Assembly (NCBI GenBank): GCA_007570785.1
Contig: ML664161.1
Span: 43,858,418-43,922,417, forward strand
Reading direction: 5' to 3'
DNA: 64,000 nt
Origin: Antilocapra americana
Lineage: Eukaryota; Chordata; Mammalia; Artiodactyla; Antilocapridae
The position numbers and the translations under genes were made by a program. The notes under the pieces were generated by a model. That model saw only the letters and a list, made by a program, of their open reading frames with translations. It made no database searches and was not told where the DNA came from. Position 1 is the stretch's first letter, and each line of letters starts with the position of its first letter. Below are positions 51,950-63,835 of this stretch, one piece after another.

Positions 51950-52560
51950 ATCAGTGTTTACAATAGCCAAGATATGGAAGCAATCTAAGTGCCCATTAAT
52001 AGATGAATGAGTAAAGAAGGCGGGGTATGCATAAATAATAGAACATTGTTGTTTTTTAGTTGTTAAGTCCTGTCTGACTCTTCTGACCCCATGGACTGTA
52101 GCCTGTCAGGCTACTCTGTCCATGGGATTACCCTAGCAAGAATACTGGAGTGGGTTGCCATTTCCTTCTCCAGGGAATGAACATGCATCTCCTACCACTG
52201 AGCTCCCTGGGAAGCCCGACCACTTTCCTCAGCCATAAAAAAGAAGGAAACCTTGCCACTGAGCCTAGAAGGTATTATTCTTAATGAAATAAGTCACACG
52301 GAAAAAAGACAATACTGTCTGAGTTCTCAAATGTGTAATCTTAAAAACAAAGCAAACAAAGAAAGATTAATAAGACACAAATAGAGTCAAGGATACAGAC
52401 AGGTGGCTGGCAGAGGAAAGACAGGTAGGAGAAAGAAAGAAAAGTGAGATAAAAGGTACAAACTTCCAGTTGCAAAATAAATGAGTCACAGGCATGAAAT
52501 GTACAGTGTGGGGAATATACTCAGTAAGTATAAAACTAGAAGAAAAAAAAGTCAGCGTTA
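51950..52560 (+). repeat. LINE-1 3' region split by a Bov-tA
   Basis: AATAGCCAAGATATGGAAGC to TAATAGAACATTG, then resumes after 52218 at TCAGCCATAAAAAAGAAGGA and TTAATGAAATAAGTCACACG. The L1 is older than the SINE. Confidence 0.7.
52050..52218 (-). repeat. Bov-tA SINE nested in LINE-1
   Basis: Antisense: TTTTAGTTGTTAAGTCCTGT, GGCTACTCTGTCCATGGG, CACTGAGCTCCCTGGGAAGC; part of the central region is deleted. Confidence 0.83.
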
Positions 52561-55500
52561 AGAGGACAAAAATATGACGGGTGCCAAGTAATTTAGCTTT
52601 CTGTACACCATTGTGCAATGTGCAGAGAAGTGGTTGCAAATACATACCAAAACCAGCTCTTAACCAGCAAACAGTTACAGGTGGAATCATGAGCGCAGGC
52701 AGCCTGACTCCCTGACTCCAAAGCCTATACTCTTTAAGTATTGCACTCAGTCTCCTAAATTAACTAGGCTGATTTCTATTATATACAGCTAAACAATCCT
52801 ATGTGGTACAGAGGACAACAGTCTCTCCCTCAAGACATATGTTTTATCATATTAGGGACAGAACTGCAAAATTCAAATTCTACTTCCAGGAAGGACAAGG
52901 GAGTGGAAAGCCAACAGCTGGCAGCCCTTCAGGGTAAGATTCAAAGAGCTGCCTTGCCCACATTCACACCCTTCACAGAGCAACCTGAGCTGGGTGACTG
53001 AGGAAAGTGGAGGTATATATATGAAGACCCCATCCTGTCAGTCCAATGTGGGATATTGTCGTAAGCAATAACTGCTCAGTCCAGATCACTTCACCTGGTT
53101 GGCTGAGGCTCTCTCTGCAGAGCTTACCTTGCACTTCTGCCAAATTCTGCTCCTGCCCCCTCCTCTCATGTGTTGATCCCTAAGAAACACCTTATACACC
53201 AGACTTCCTTCTAGACATCTGATTTAAGAGAACCCAAATGTTTAAACAATGAGTAAGCTGAATAATTGCTCCCTGGATAACTGAAGCTTAAGACTCACAC
53301 TTGAAGCACTACAATTTTCGGCTTGTTTTCTGTTTTAGTAATCTTGAAATGGAAAAAAATAATACAAAAGTGGATTTAGAAAGCAGGGCCCATATGACAG
53401 TTTTCAGGCTAAGTCAAGCGATTGGTATAGAGTTCAGGTTTCCATACAACCAAAGTCTTAGTTTCTAAAAGGAACTTGCTCCTCCTCCTCCAACATAAAC
53501 CTTCGATAGAGCCCATCACCAGTTTTTTTTAAGGTACTATTTTCTGACATTGGAAAATATTTTCTGGTCCAAAAGTTTCAGGCTCCAACCTCTTAACAGT
53601 TAAGCACTTTGAGAAACTTCCAAGGATTAGTCCAAGGTAACAGGCTCTCTTGAATGTTAAAATTTGCAATTCCTGCAGCGCTGATATAAGGATACACATA
53701 CATACAGATAGATAGGTACTATAATTCTAAAGCCTTTTCACTAAAGTACCCCAACTGCAGAAAAACACGTAAACAATAAATAAATATCCTCCGACCATTT
53801 CCCCAGAATCTTGACAGACAATAGGATGCTATAGCAGTCAACTGTAATCAGGGAAATTCTTGGTATGCTCTTGTATATCCTCTTAATCCAAACAAGTTTT
53901 GCCCTCTCCTTCATGATGCGCAATGTATGTTTTACAAGAAAAAGATAGAAGTACTTCCTTTCCACAAATAAAATAAAAATGATAAATTAGGCAGACATAT
54001 TGACTTAATCACTGAATAGGGCAAAGCATATAGCAGTTTAATGGACATGGTCATATAACACACTAATTTGTATCCATTAATCACCCATCATTGTTATCTA
54101 TGGAAAGAGTAAAAATAAAAAATTCCACTAAAATCTGCTTCACTACTGAATGCTTATGTCTTTCGTGAAAAAGCATGGCTTTTAAAAACGTTTTAAGATA
54201 AAAATCCCCCGAAACAGTTTAACTTTGCAATAAGCAAACTATACTGCAAATTAGATTATACTGTAAATTAACCTTATGCCAAATCTCCATAAGATCCAAG
54301 CAATCATGATGTGACTTAATGCTACATCAAGTTTTATATGTTATGTAACAACTCCTTTCTAATACAGTATGCAATTACTACTGATGCTTTCAATTGTTTA
54401 AAAAATAAAAGCGTGACATTTACTTTAAAAACCGTTGCTTTCATGGAAACAAAGTGGTAATGTACCTGCACGCACAGAGAATAAACTCAGTGATTATATT
54501 CTAAACAATGCCTTTAGCTGTTTTAAGGATAGAAAGTAAATGCAATTAAAATCAATATTCTAACAGCTGCAAACTGAAACAGTACCCCTCCCCTGTATTT
54601 GTGAGATTTAAAAAAAAAAAATCGTGCTGTAGACAGGGAAAAATCCAGATAGCACAGGCAACCACCCGATCTAATGAGTCATCAGTCTCTCCCCAACTCT
54701 GCAGAACACTGCAGTGGTAAATCACGACACCAGAGGCCCACTGCTATGCCTTCTGTCTTACAAGATCCCTTACCAATTGCTACCGGTTAATGCGCAACAC
54801 CTAGTGAAATCATTATCCCAGAAATGTTTTTAGTGCCAGTCTTGGATGATGCAGGTGTTGTGGGCAAGAGGTGTTATGTAAAAGCTAAATACCAAGGTTC
54901 TAAGACGATATTTTGTTTATACACAAAATCCTTCACTGATACTGGGGTACTTCATTAATATTCAGTGTAACACTTAGAAAAATACACTTTACCCAACTGA
55001 TTGAAGACTATTTCTTTTTGAAGAAAAAAAGCAAATACTTATTTTCATACACAGTTTATCTTCTTGGGACAAGGCATCAAGATCTTGCTTAATATCTTTA
55101 TGCTTGCAGAATTGGGAATTCCAGCTAATAACATTACCTTATACTTATGCAGTACAAAAATAATTTTGTGAAGCACCTTTCTATTCGTTTTATTTAACCT
55201 ACCTACCTAGCAATGCCATTAGAAAGGCTTAGGTGGCAGATTACTGACTGCCACATTAGTTCCCCTTTTTTATCTTGTGATAGCAAAACCTTAAATTTGT
55301 TCAGATTTGAGTAGACACATCAAGGCATTATTCCAGTACCCTTGGCAATGACTGGTTTGGAAATGAGCATGAAACAATGTTCTAACCAGTAAGAGGTAGG
55401 GCAAAGTCTGTTGGGGCCCTTCTGGGAATGATTTCTTTGTTCTTTTAAAAGATACAGGCCATGAGAAACACTTACTCCTTTGGAATCTGGCAACCCACTC

Positions 55501-56645
55501 TGGTCACCTGTGTGGGCGGCCACTTTAGGACCTTGAAGGAAGCAGATCTAAGCAGATAGGCCACCTTGCTAAGAACGGCAAAACTGAAAGACAGAAAGCA
55601 TCTAGGTCCTTGTTTTCTTTCTTGGTCCACTGAATCCAACAACGTAATAGAAAAGAGAGGGTTTTAAGAATAAATATTTTTATATATGTTTCAGTATGCT
55701 ATTTTTTTTAAAAAAATAGATAGGCCAAAAGGTTAAGAATAAAGGCGAATACAAGGTCTAATATGAATAGACAATAGTCAATATGTCTGCCTAATATTTT
55801 ATAATACTAGCTTATAAAAATTACTGAGATAGATTACAGGAAATGTGCAGGCACAAGTGGGAACCAGAATAGAGAAATACAGAATGATCACAGATGGCAA
55901 ACTGGACTGACAGAATCAGGAACGAGTTCTTCCTACCACAATAAAATCTTTTGAGTGCACAAACACATATATCCCTTCACTTATCAAAATACGAATCCTG
56001 TATAAGAAATAGAAAAGGTAAAAGCTCCAGTGGACAATTAGCTGCGAAGAGAATTCAAAATGTATCCACTACATATGCTTATAGTTTGATGACAAGCTTA
56101 TCCATAAACAACCTTTATAGCATTTCTAGAAATAATCACAGATTCCTTTCACTCCAAAATTTTACAAATAAAATTGGGCTGAGTGTGATATTCCGACTAA
56201 CCGGAATAACAGAATACTGTATTTAGTGTGTAAGTTCTATGGTATGAATTTATAGGCTAGAATCCTATGACCAGTGGTAAAACTGTCATATGAACAGACT
56301 CTGGTATCCCTGCCTTCAAGGAGTATATTTATCTTTTCTATTCCCCTCCTTTCCCTCCACACTGCACATCAGTAACTCAATTAAATGTTATGAAATTAAA
56401 AACAAATATAAACTACTACTTGTCATGCACACATCACACTCCAGACATTGTGCTAAAAAAAGAAACACTTCATTTAACCCTTAACAACAGTCATAGGAGG
56501 CAGGTATTGTTTGATTAGGAAAACAGGTTTTGAGACTTAAGCAACCCACTCAAGATGAGAGTTATTGAGTGGAGATTAATACCAAATAATTCCAAAGACC
56601 TTATTTTAGCCAGTAACTTTAACCTTTATCACCTTAAAAAAAACC
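52561..56645. other. 4-kb low-repeat segment of intron 1
   Basis: The longest stretch without a recognised ruminant SINE, BovB or young L1. Several short frames (52801-53001, 55951-56226 and others) lack motifs. I see no exon, RNA gene or CpG cluster; poly(A)/AT-rich runs only. Confidence 0.4.
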
Positions 56646-56646
56646 A

Positions 56647-56832
56647 GGCTTCCCTGTTGGCTCTGTCGGTAAAGAATTTGCCTGCAATGCAGGAGACCTG
56701 GGTTGGGAAGATCCCCAGAGGAGGGCATGGCAACCCACTCCAGTATTCTTACCTGGAGAATTCCATGGACAGAGGAGCTTGGCAAACTACAGACCATGGG
56801 GTCACATAGAGTTGGACACAACTGAGTGACTA
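56647..56832 (+). repeat. Bov-tA SINE
   Basis: Sense: GGCTTCCCTGTTGGCTCTGT, then GCAGGAGACCTGGGTTGGG with a short deletion, to GTTGGACACAACTGAGTGAC. Confidence 0.87.
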
Positions 56833-57480
56833 ATACTTTCACCTTAAAGAACAGCCTGCGATGCCTCTTTTCCATTCTTAACTAACTCTATATTAGAATA
56901 GCAAAAAGGAGAGGAAAAAGACATGACAGAACAGATCATTCACAAACTAAAGAGCAAGTAGAACAACCAAGAATCGACTGTTTCTAGAATATCCATCTTT
57001 TAAAGAACTAAGATTTCTAAAGAATAATGCATAATGTTATATTTTATTAATGCCTAGGTTTATAACACAAACATAAATAACTGATAATAGTAAAAAAAAC
57101 CCTGCAAAGTAAATGGGCATATTTGGAAATAATGATACTAACGAAACATACCCAACACAATTTTGCTATAGGAAATAGTAGTAGAAAATTTCTGGTTAAT
57201 CGATTGCCATAAATTTGGAATAAAAAAATTATCCAAACAATACCTGAGAAATTCCTCTTATTCTTATTTCTAAAATAAAACTTACTAAAGAGTTAAAAGT
57301 CAGAGTGAAGCTAACATTAATATTCCATAAGGCTTCTAAGTGAATTTTTTGATAATTTCTTGGTTTCAAGTTACAAAGAAAAAAACAAGTCACTGATTTT
57401 ATACCTTAACTTACCAAAAGTGTAAACAGCTGAGAAGATAGCTAAATGACACAAACAATAAAGAAAACAAGCATTTATTA
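56833..57480. other. Unclassified intron 1 sequence
   Basis: AT-rich, nothing recognised. Confidence 0.3.
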
Positions 57481-57481
57481 T

Positions 57482-57698
57482 GTTGTTGCTGTTGTTTAGT
57501 CATTAAGTTGTGTTTGACTCTTTGCAACCCCACGGACTATAGCCTGCAGACTCCTCTGTCCATGCGATTTCCAGGGCAAAAAAGGCTGGAGTGGGTTGCC
57601 ATTTTCTTCTCCAGAGAATCTTCCCAACCTAGGGATCAAACTCTCATCTCCTGCATTTGCAGGTGGGTTCTTTACCACTGAACCACCAGGGAAGCCCA
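57482..57698 (-). repeat. Bov-tA SINE
   Basis: Antisense: GTTGTTTAGTCATTAAGTTG, CTCCTCTGTCCATGCG, ACTGAACCACCAGGGAAGCC. Confidence 0.87.
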
Positions 57699-58832
57699 TT
57701 TATTATGTACTTTTCCTTAGAATTTATTTCCAGAAACAACATACTTACAGCTTAAAAAATACCTGAAGAAAATTCTCACAACTTGAATACCGTTGACCCT
57801 GATATTATTTCCTCTCCATTTTTTTACATAATTATAATCAATACTATAATACAACTTTACATATTGTTAATAAGTATCATTCTAAACTGTGTAATATTCC
57901 ATTAAATGGATACCACAGTTTAACAATCTTCTTTAAACTACAGTAGTCCACTTTCTGCTATCTGTAGTTTTTACAGCTTCCCATTTTTTGCTATTTTTAT
58001 TTTTTACATTTTGCTAATATACGTTCATTCACAACTCATTGACTAGGTAAAGCCAAGGTAAGGCAACCAACTAAGGATCCATACTAATACTTTTATGCTT
58101 CTGTCTAACAAGGGCAATTCTTACATATACACTCTTGCCTAGAAGTAATACCTTATTCCATCTAATCTAAGATACCATCTATTATAATATATGCAAAAAC
58201 TACTAAAACCCTACATATAAGACTATGGCACATCAGAAACTGCAGGACAGACACTAATTTCAAAACTATAAGATATGGGTGGGGGGGAATATGTCCTAGG
58301 AATGTTAATATATGGTATTAGAACTAAATATAGCACAACAGTGTTTATATATAAAGAGGTCAGACTTGCCAACCTTCTTTGAAATAAAGACCTAAGAAAT
58401 AGAAAAATAAGATCTTTATACTGCTAGAAATAGTCTACAAGATTCTACACACTGCAAGAGAACTTTGTATAATCTTACTGACTCAATTTATATATAACTA
58501 AAAGTTATTAGTAATATTTTAGACTACTGCAGATTTAAAGTGACAAATCATTAAAGAGCTACATTCTAAGAATAAATAGAAAATAGACAAGACAAAAATA
58601 CCAAAAAAAAAGGGAAAAAAATAGACAAGACTTTATGAATTGATTAATGGCCATTAAAATGGCCTACAACCATCAAAGGTCAACTTGGGTTTATTATTTT
58701 GTAAGAAATGTGGGAAACAATTTGGCATTACCTAATAAGGCCTTTAAAAATGTTCAAACCTTTTTTTTTGTAAATTGTACTTCTTGAAATATGTCTGCTA
58801 TGTAGATAAGGATTTATCTGTATGTGTGTGTT
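57699..58832. other. Unclassified AT-rich intron 1 sequence
   Basis: 57790-58030 may be an eroded antisense L1 (CATTCTAAACTGTGTAATAT, GCTAATATACGTTCATTC); otherwise nothing recognised. Confidence 0.3.
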
Positions 58833-58955
58833 TGCTTATTTTTGGTGCTGCATTGCTTGGCTTATAGGATCTTAGTTCCCTGACCAGGGGCTGAACCCGG
58901 ACCCTCAGCAGTGAGAGCATGGTGTCCTAACCAATGAACCACCAGGGAATTCCCT
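58833..58955 (-). repeat. CHR-2-type SINE, truncated
   Basis: Antisense: GGATCTTAGTTCCCTGACCA, GGGGCTGAACCCGGACCC, ACCAATGAACCACCAGGG. Confidence 0.75.
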
Positions 58956-59694
58956 ATGTGTTTAACACTACAAAAGTGAACAACTAGAACTACCTTTAAA
59001 ATTCAATAATGATAAAAAATGAAGTATTAGTTTATTTCAAATCCTAGTCCTCCTTCCTAGGAGTATTTAATAACAATAATGATGAAATCTCACGTTAAAT
59101 GGTTTAAACTTCAAGCTCATAGTGCCAAGGGTTCTCTGTAGCAAATTCTCTTCTGAAAGGACTCTTAACCTTCGTGGGCTCTGAGCACTGTAATGGTTCT
59201 TCAGCTTTTGGATAGATTTTCTCAGATAAACTGCCTAAGAAGTACCTTTAATTAATTTTTTTTTTAAAAAATTCAGTCTTCCATGACAACTATCCCTTTT
59301 AAAAGCAGTCAACCCAGAAATTTTATTACTTAAAAAAAAAAACTATTGCTCAAAACACCTAGAAACTTCTCTTGGAAACTGCCTAAAATTATTATGATAC
59401 CACTTTTCTGAATGTTAATGAGAAATTTCCTTGATTGCTTTGCCAAGAAAACATACTATGAACAAACCAAATATAAGCAATGCATGTATTTGAGAATGAT
59501 GTATACAGAAGAGTCAGCATCAGCAGTATTGCAATAAAAATGCTACTACATGTGTGTCATGAAATCATGATTACATATTCAAATTGATCTGTCCTGGCAT
59601 TTATTTCATGGGTGACATGGAAGAGAAAGAATATTTACAAACTATGCAAAGACTCATTAAAACTCAATGTTTATAAGGAAGCATCATCCTAACT
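58956..59694. other. Unclassified intron 1 sequence
   Basis: AT-rich unique DNA, nothing recognised. Confidence 0.3.
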
Positions 59695-59908
59695 GGGCTT
59701 CCCTGGTGGCTCAGATGGTAAAGAATCCACCTGCAATGTGAAAGACCTGGGTTTGATCCCTGGGCAGAGAAGATCCCCTAGAGGAGGGCACAGAATTAAA
59801 TAGTAGTGCCAGGTAATAGTAATCCCACTCCAGTATTTTTGCTTGGAGAATCCCATGGACAGAGGAGCCTGGCGGGTTAGAGTTGGACACGATGGAGAGA
59901 CTAAGCAC
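59695..59908 (+). repeat. Bov-tA SINE
   Basis: Sense: GGGCTTCCCTGGTGGCTCAG, GGGTTTGATCCCTGGGCAG, GGACAGAGGAGCCTGGCGGG. A short extra sequence interrupts it at about 59791-59822. Confidence 0.87.
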
Positions 59909-60069
59909 ATTACCCTAAATCGATTAACCTCCAACTTAAGAATTCATAAAATCTCTGCAATTAAAATGACATAAACTGAGGATAAAAAAGGAAAAGAACC
60001 CTGCTTAGTAGAGGTGAAAAAACAGTCTGGATTTAAAGATACGATGGACGCTTTCAACAGTATGGTTTG

Positions 60070-61560
60070 CTAAGGATTTTACTTCCAGTTCTGGGGGAGC
60101 CGTCAGGATGCCCCCTCACTCAGATGACAAAGTCAGGAGACTGAGAAGGAAACTGCAAAGTGGATTTTCCTTCTTCAGGGCATCCCAAGGCAAGGCCCCT
60201 CCTGGTATTTTTCTTGGGAACTTCTGTTTATGCTCATCTGTTTATGTTTTAGCTCATCTCAGATCAGTCCCAGTTAGAAAATATTCATCCTGAGATAATT
60301 CCCTCAGACCTTACTTCCCTCAGGGGATCCGGGAAGGCAGATTCCTGGACAAAGGAGGAATAAGGGACATTTAGATAGATTACTATACCTCCTACTAGTT
60401 ACTGCGGAGTTTACCAAGAGTTCTCTGGGGGTCATGGCAAAGCCACCACCAGAAGGGCTCGTACTTGGGTCACCTTTCCACATCCCACTCCCCCCGACCA
60501 CTCCACCTCCACGGAGGAGGCTCCCTTCCTTGAAAAAACCAGGCTGGAATGGGACTTAGGAATGTTCATAACTGTGGCCAGCATAGTTGGAGACACTGAT
60601 TGCTTTAGGGTAGTGTAGACATAGGAATTCCTTTTAGTAGTTGTAAGGTTAATAGGGTTTCATTGTTAAAGCAGTGCTGCTAAACTGTCTCTTTGTCTTC
60701 TTTTCTCTTTCCTTGTAAAAACCAATATAGGTTAATAGAATAAAACAGTTTCAAGCTTAAGCCCCTCTTTCTAGCTTCTACATAGTTGCACCTTGTCAGG
60801 GAACATTTGGCAGGAGGCTTCCTGTGTCAATCCCTGAATATTCAGAAATGAATGGAGAGGCACACCTTTTCCGGGGACTAAAGAAATGCATCCATTCTTA
60901 AAGTAAAGTAACCATTTACAGCTTTCTTCCCTCTCGGATATGGAAAGTGAGTTTTTTACAACCCCCTCTTTTTGAGATAGATTCTAGCCCTGTTTCCTGG
61001 ATAAGTTGCAAGATTTTTATCTTTGCTGAAAAGGCTATCTTGTAAGACAGTGAATATTTGCCGGCATTATGCTAAATAAAGGTATGCTAGAGACATTCAA
61101 ATGGTAAACATACTATTAAGTCTGATTATGCAGAAATCCGACCTTTTGCAAGGAAAATGAGCTTAAAGTTAAAGTTGTTGATGGTAGGCAAAAAACAAAA
61201 GTTTGCATAAAATAGTTGTGATGTAATGGGGATGTTCTTTGGCTATAAAACTGTAAGCTAACAGAAATAAAGTGAGAGACTTCTCCATCGCCTTTTGGAG
61301 AGACTTCTCCATCACCTTACAAAACTAACAGCAATAGAGACTGCTTCATCACCACACATTGACTCAGCTCAGTTCTTCCGCCCACGCTGCTCATCCCTCA
61401 AGACCCCCGGACCCCCCCGGGGCTGGACCCCGGCACAGTTCCCCATGGTATGTGCCCTAGCCTTCAATACTGCTCTTCTGAAGCACTTGCCACTGTTGTA
61501 ATTAAAAATTTGTAAACAGAATTATTCTTGGATCTCTCTACTGCCAGACTGGAAGTGTGA
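60070..61560 (+). mobile_element. LTR-like element (endogenous retrovirus-type), boundaries uncertain
   Basis: Seen: a TATA box GGCTATAAAACTG at about 61240, an AATAAA at 61266-61271, a C/G-rich following segment (61371-61435) and a second T/A-rich end near 61500-61560. That U3-R-U5-like order fits a solo LTR in + orientation, antisense to ATP6V1A. A tandem GAGAGACTTCTCCATC pair lies at 61275-61315. The 60070-60540 part could be LTR, internal remnant or unrelated. No viral open reading frame is recognisable. Confidence 0.45.
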
Positions 61561-61840
61561 GGAAAACAGAGACCACGTCTGCCTTGTTCACTGTGTACCC
61601 CAGTTACATAGCAAAGCACCTTGACACACAGAAGGCAATTACTAAATACTGTTCAGAGACAGTACTGGCAAAGGTGTGTGGTAAATAGCCACCCGCATTC
61701 ACTGAATGAAAAGTGATACATCTCCTTTGAAAGGCACTGAATACACATTTTGGCCTAAAGCTCAACAGCCAAGGTTTTAAAAATCAGTATTTACTTGAGG
61801 CCAAAGCTGAAGCCAAATGCCACCATGAGAGAACTAGAAT
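61561..61840. other. Unclassified intron 1 sequence
   Basis: May include the end of the LTR-like element or an old MER-type fragment; not resolved. Confidence 0.25.
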
Positions 61841-61843
61841 GTG

Positions 61844-62122
61844 GAGAAGGCAGTGGCACCCCACTCCAGTACTCTTGCCTGGAAAATCCCATGGATGGAG
61901 GAGCCTGGTAGGCTCCAGTCCATGGGGTCGCTAAGGGTTGGACAAGACTAAGCGACTTCACTTTCACTTTTCACTTTCATGCACTGGAGAAGGAAATGGC
62001 AATCCACTCCAGTGTTCTTGCCTGGAGAATCCCAGGGATGGCAGAGCCTGGTGGGCTGCCATCTATGGAGTCGAACAGAGTCGGACAGAACTGAAGTGAC
62101 TTAGTAGCAGCAGCAGCAGCAG
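61844..62122 (+). repeat. Bov-A2 dimeric SINE
   Basis: Sense dimer: AGAAGGCAGTGGCACCCCAC, CTTCACTTTCACTTTTCACT linker, second unit, and a (GCA)n tail at 62107-62122. Confidence 0.9.
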
Positions 62123-62559
62123 AACTAGAATGATGTAAAAGAATAAAAATGCTTATTAAAAGTTTAAAATGTTACAGCTTTAGGTGGTTACTTTGTTTGA
62201 TGATATGAACAGCTAGAACACCAAATAATTCTACAAAGTACAGATACAATTTTATCTACACTATTTTGCCTGGCGTTACTATTTAAAAGTTTAGAAACAA
62301 ATATGAGCTCAAAAAGGCTATACAACCACACACAGAAATGGACAACTGACTTTTGACAGAAGTGGAAAGGCAATTCAGCAGAGGAAGTATAGCATTTTAA
62401 CAAGTGGTGGTAAAACAAGTTGATGTACAAATGCAAAACAGGATACTTCAAACCATACCCTGTGCCATAAGCAAAAATAAACTAAATATGAATGGCAGAT
62501 TGAAATGTAAAACCTTAAACTACAAAACTTCCTTTGTGACCTTAGATTAGGTAGATTTA

Positions 62560-63218
62560 CTGGCTACAACACTGAAAACAAAACCAACACACGAACAAAT
62601 TAGTAAATTGTATTTCATAAACGTAGTAAACACCTGCTCTTCAAGAAAGATCATTAGAACTGAAAGACAAGTTACAGACTGGGAGAAAATATTTGCAAAG
62701 CATAAATCTGATAAAGGACTCACACCTAGGCCATAAAAAGAACTCCTAAAATTCTGTAAGAAAACTACACAATTAAAATGATGGGCAAAAGATGTGAAGA
62801 TATACTGTACAAAGAAAATATGAGTGGCAAATAAATACATGAAAATATGCTTAATACTAGGAAAATGCAAAGCAAATAACAACGAAATGCCACTTAGCAG
62901 GACTGACCACAGGAAGTGTTGGTAAGGATGCAGAACTAGAACTTTCATGTACTGCTGGTAGGAACGTAAATGTACAACCACTATGAAAAGCAATTTGGCA
63001 GTTTCTTACAGACCTAAGCATACACCTATCATATGACCCAGTCATTCTATCCTTGGCATTTACCCATGAGAAATCAAAGCTCATGTCCAAACAAAGACTT
63101 TTACATGGAAGCTCATAGTCACTTTATTCATAATAGCCAAAAAGCAGAAACACAACCCAAATATCCATTAACAAGTGAAGGGATAAACAAATTGTGGCAT
63201 CTGTGGTATACACTGAAT
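62560..63218 (+). repeat. LINE-1 ORF2 3' end (left part)
   Basis: GACTGGGAGAAAATATTTGC, AAAGGACTCACACCTAGG, GAAATGCCACTTAGCAGG, CACCTATCATATGACCCAG, ATCCATTAACAAGTGAAGGG in sense order; frame broken. Resumes after the SINE stack at about 63795. Confidence 0.75.
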
Positions 63219-63428
63219 GTTGTTGTTGCTGTTTAGTTGCTAAGCAATGTCAGACTCTTTTGAGACCCTGTGGACTGTAGCCCACCAGGCTCCTCTGTCC
63301 ATGGGATCTCCCAGGCAAGAATACTGGAGTGGGTTGTCATTTCCTTCTTCAGGGTTTCTTCCTGGACCTGATTAAACGCACGTCTCCTGTGTTGGCAGCT
63401 GGATTCTTTACCAATGCGTCACCTGTGA
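63219..63428 (-). repeat. Bov-tA SINE
   Basis: Antisense: TTGCTGTTTAGTTGCTAAGC, GGCTCCTCTGTCCATGGG, ACCAATGCGTCACCTG. Flanked by copies of TACASTGAAT. Confidence 0.87.
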
Positions 63429-63439
63429 ATACAGTGAAT

Positions 63440-63674
63440 GTGCTGTGTGCTTAGTCCCACTTGGTAGACTACACTCAGTAGTCACTCAGTGTCCTACTCT
63501 TCGTGACCCCATGGACTGCAGCCCGCCAGGCTCCTCTGTCCATGGCGATTCTCCAGGAAAGAATACTGGAGTGGGTTGCCATGCCTTCCTTCAGGGGATC
63601 TTCCCAACCAGGGATCAAACCCAGGTCTCCCGCATTGCAGGCATATTCTTTACCAGTTGAGCCACGATGGAAGG
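63440..63674 (-). repeat. Bov-tA SINE
   Basis: Antisense: CAGTAGTCACTCAGTGTCCT, GGCTCCTCTGTCCATGGC, GGGATCAAACCCAGGTC, GTTGAGCCACGATGGAAGGC. Confidence 0.87.
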
Positions 63675-63675
63675 C

Positions 63676-63793
63676 CAATACTGAAGTGGGTAGCCTATCC
63701 CTTCTCCAGGGGACCTTCCTGATCCAGGAATCGAACCAGGGTCTCCTGCATTGCAGGCGGATTCTATACCAGCTCAACCACCAGGGAAGCCCA
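63676..63793 (-). repeat. Truncated Bov-tA SINE
   Basis: AATACTGAAGTGGGTAGCCT to AACCACCAGGGAAGCCC; head-proximal half only, abutting the preceding full copy. Same arrangement as 2023-2345. Confidence 0.83.
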
Positions 63794-63794
63794 A

Positions 63795-63835
63795 TACAGT
63801 GAATACTCAGCAATTAAAAAAAAAAAAAATGAACT
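63795..63835 (+). repeat. LINE-1 continuation and poly(A)
   Basis: GTGAATACTCAGCAATTAAA followed by an A-run at about 63816-63829; matches the L1 sequence expected to follow 63218. Confidence 0.6.

Noticed and set aside
61371..61435. CpG-island promoter for ATP6V1A exon 1
   Set aside because: Very short GC-rich patch, on the wrong strand context, with TATA and AATAAA just before it; better explained as part of an LTR-like element.
62547..62993. 148-codon antisense frame resembling a membrane protein
   Set aside because: It is the antisense of LINE-1 ORF2; the hydrophobicity comes from reading A-rich codons backwards.
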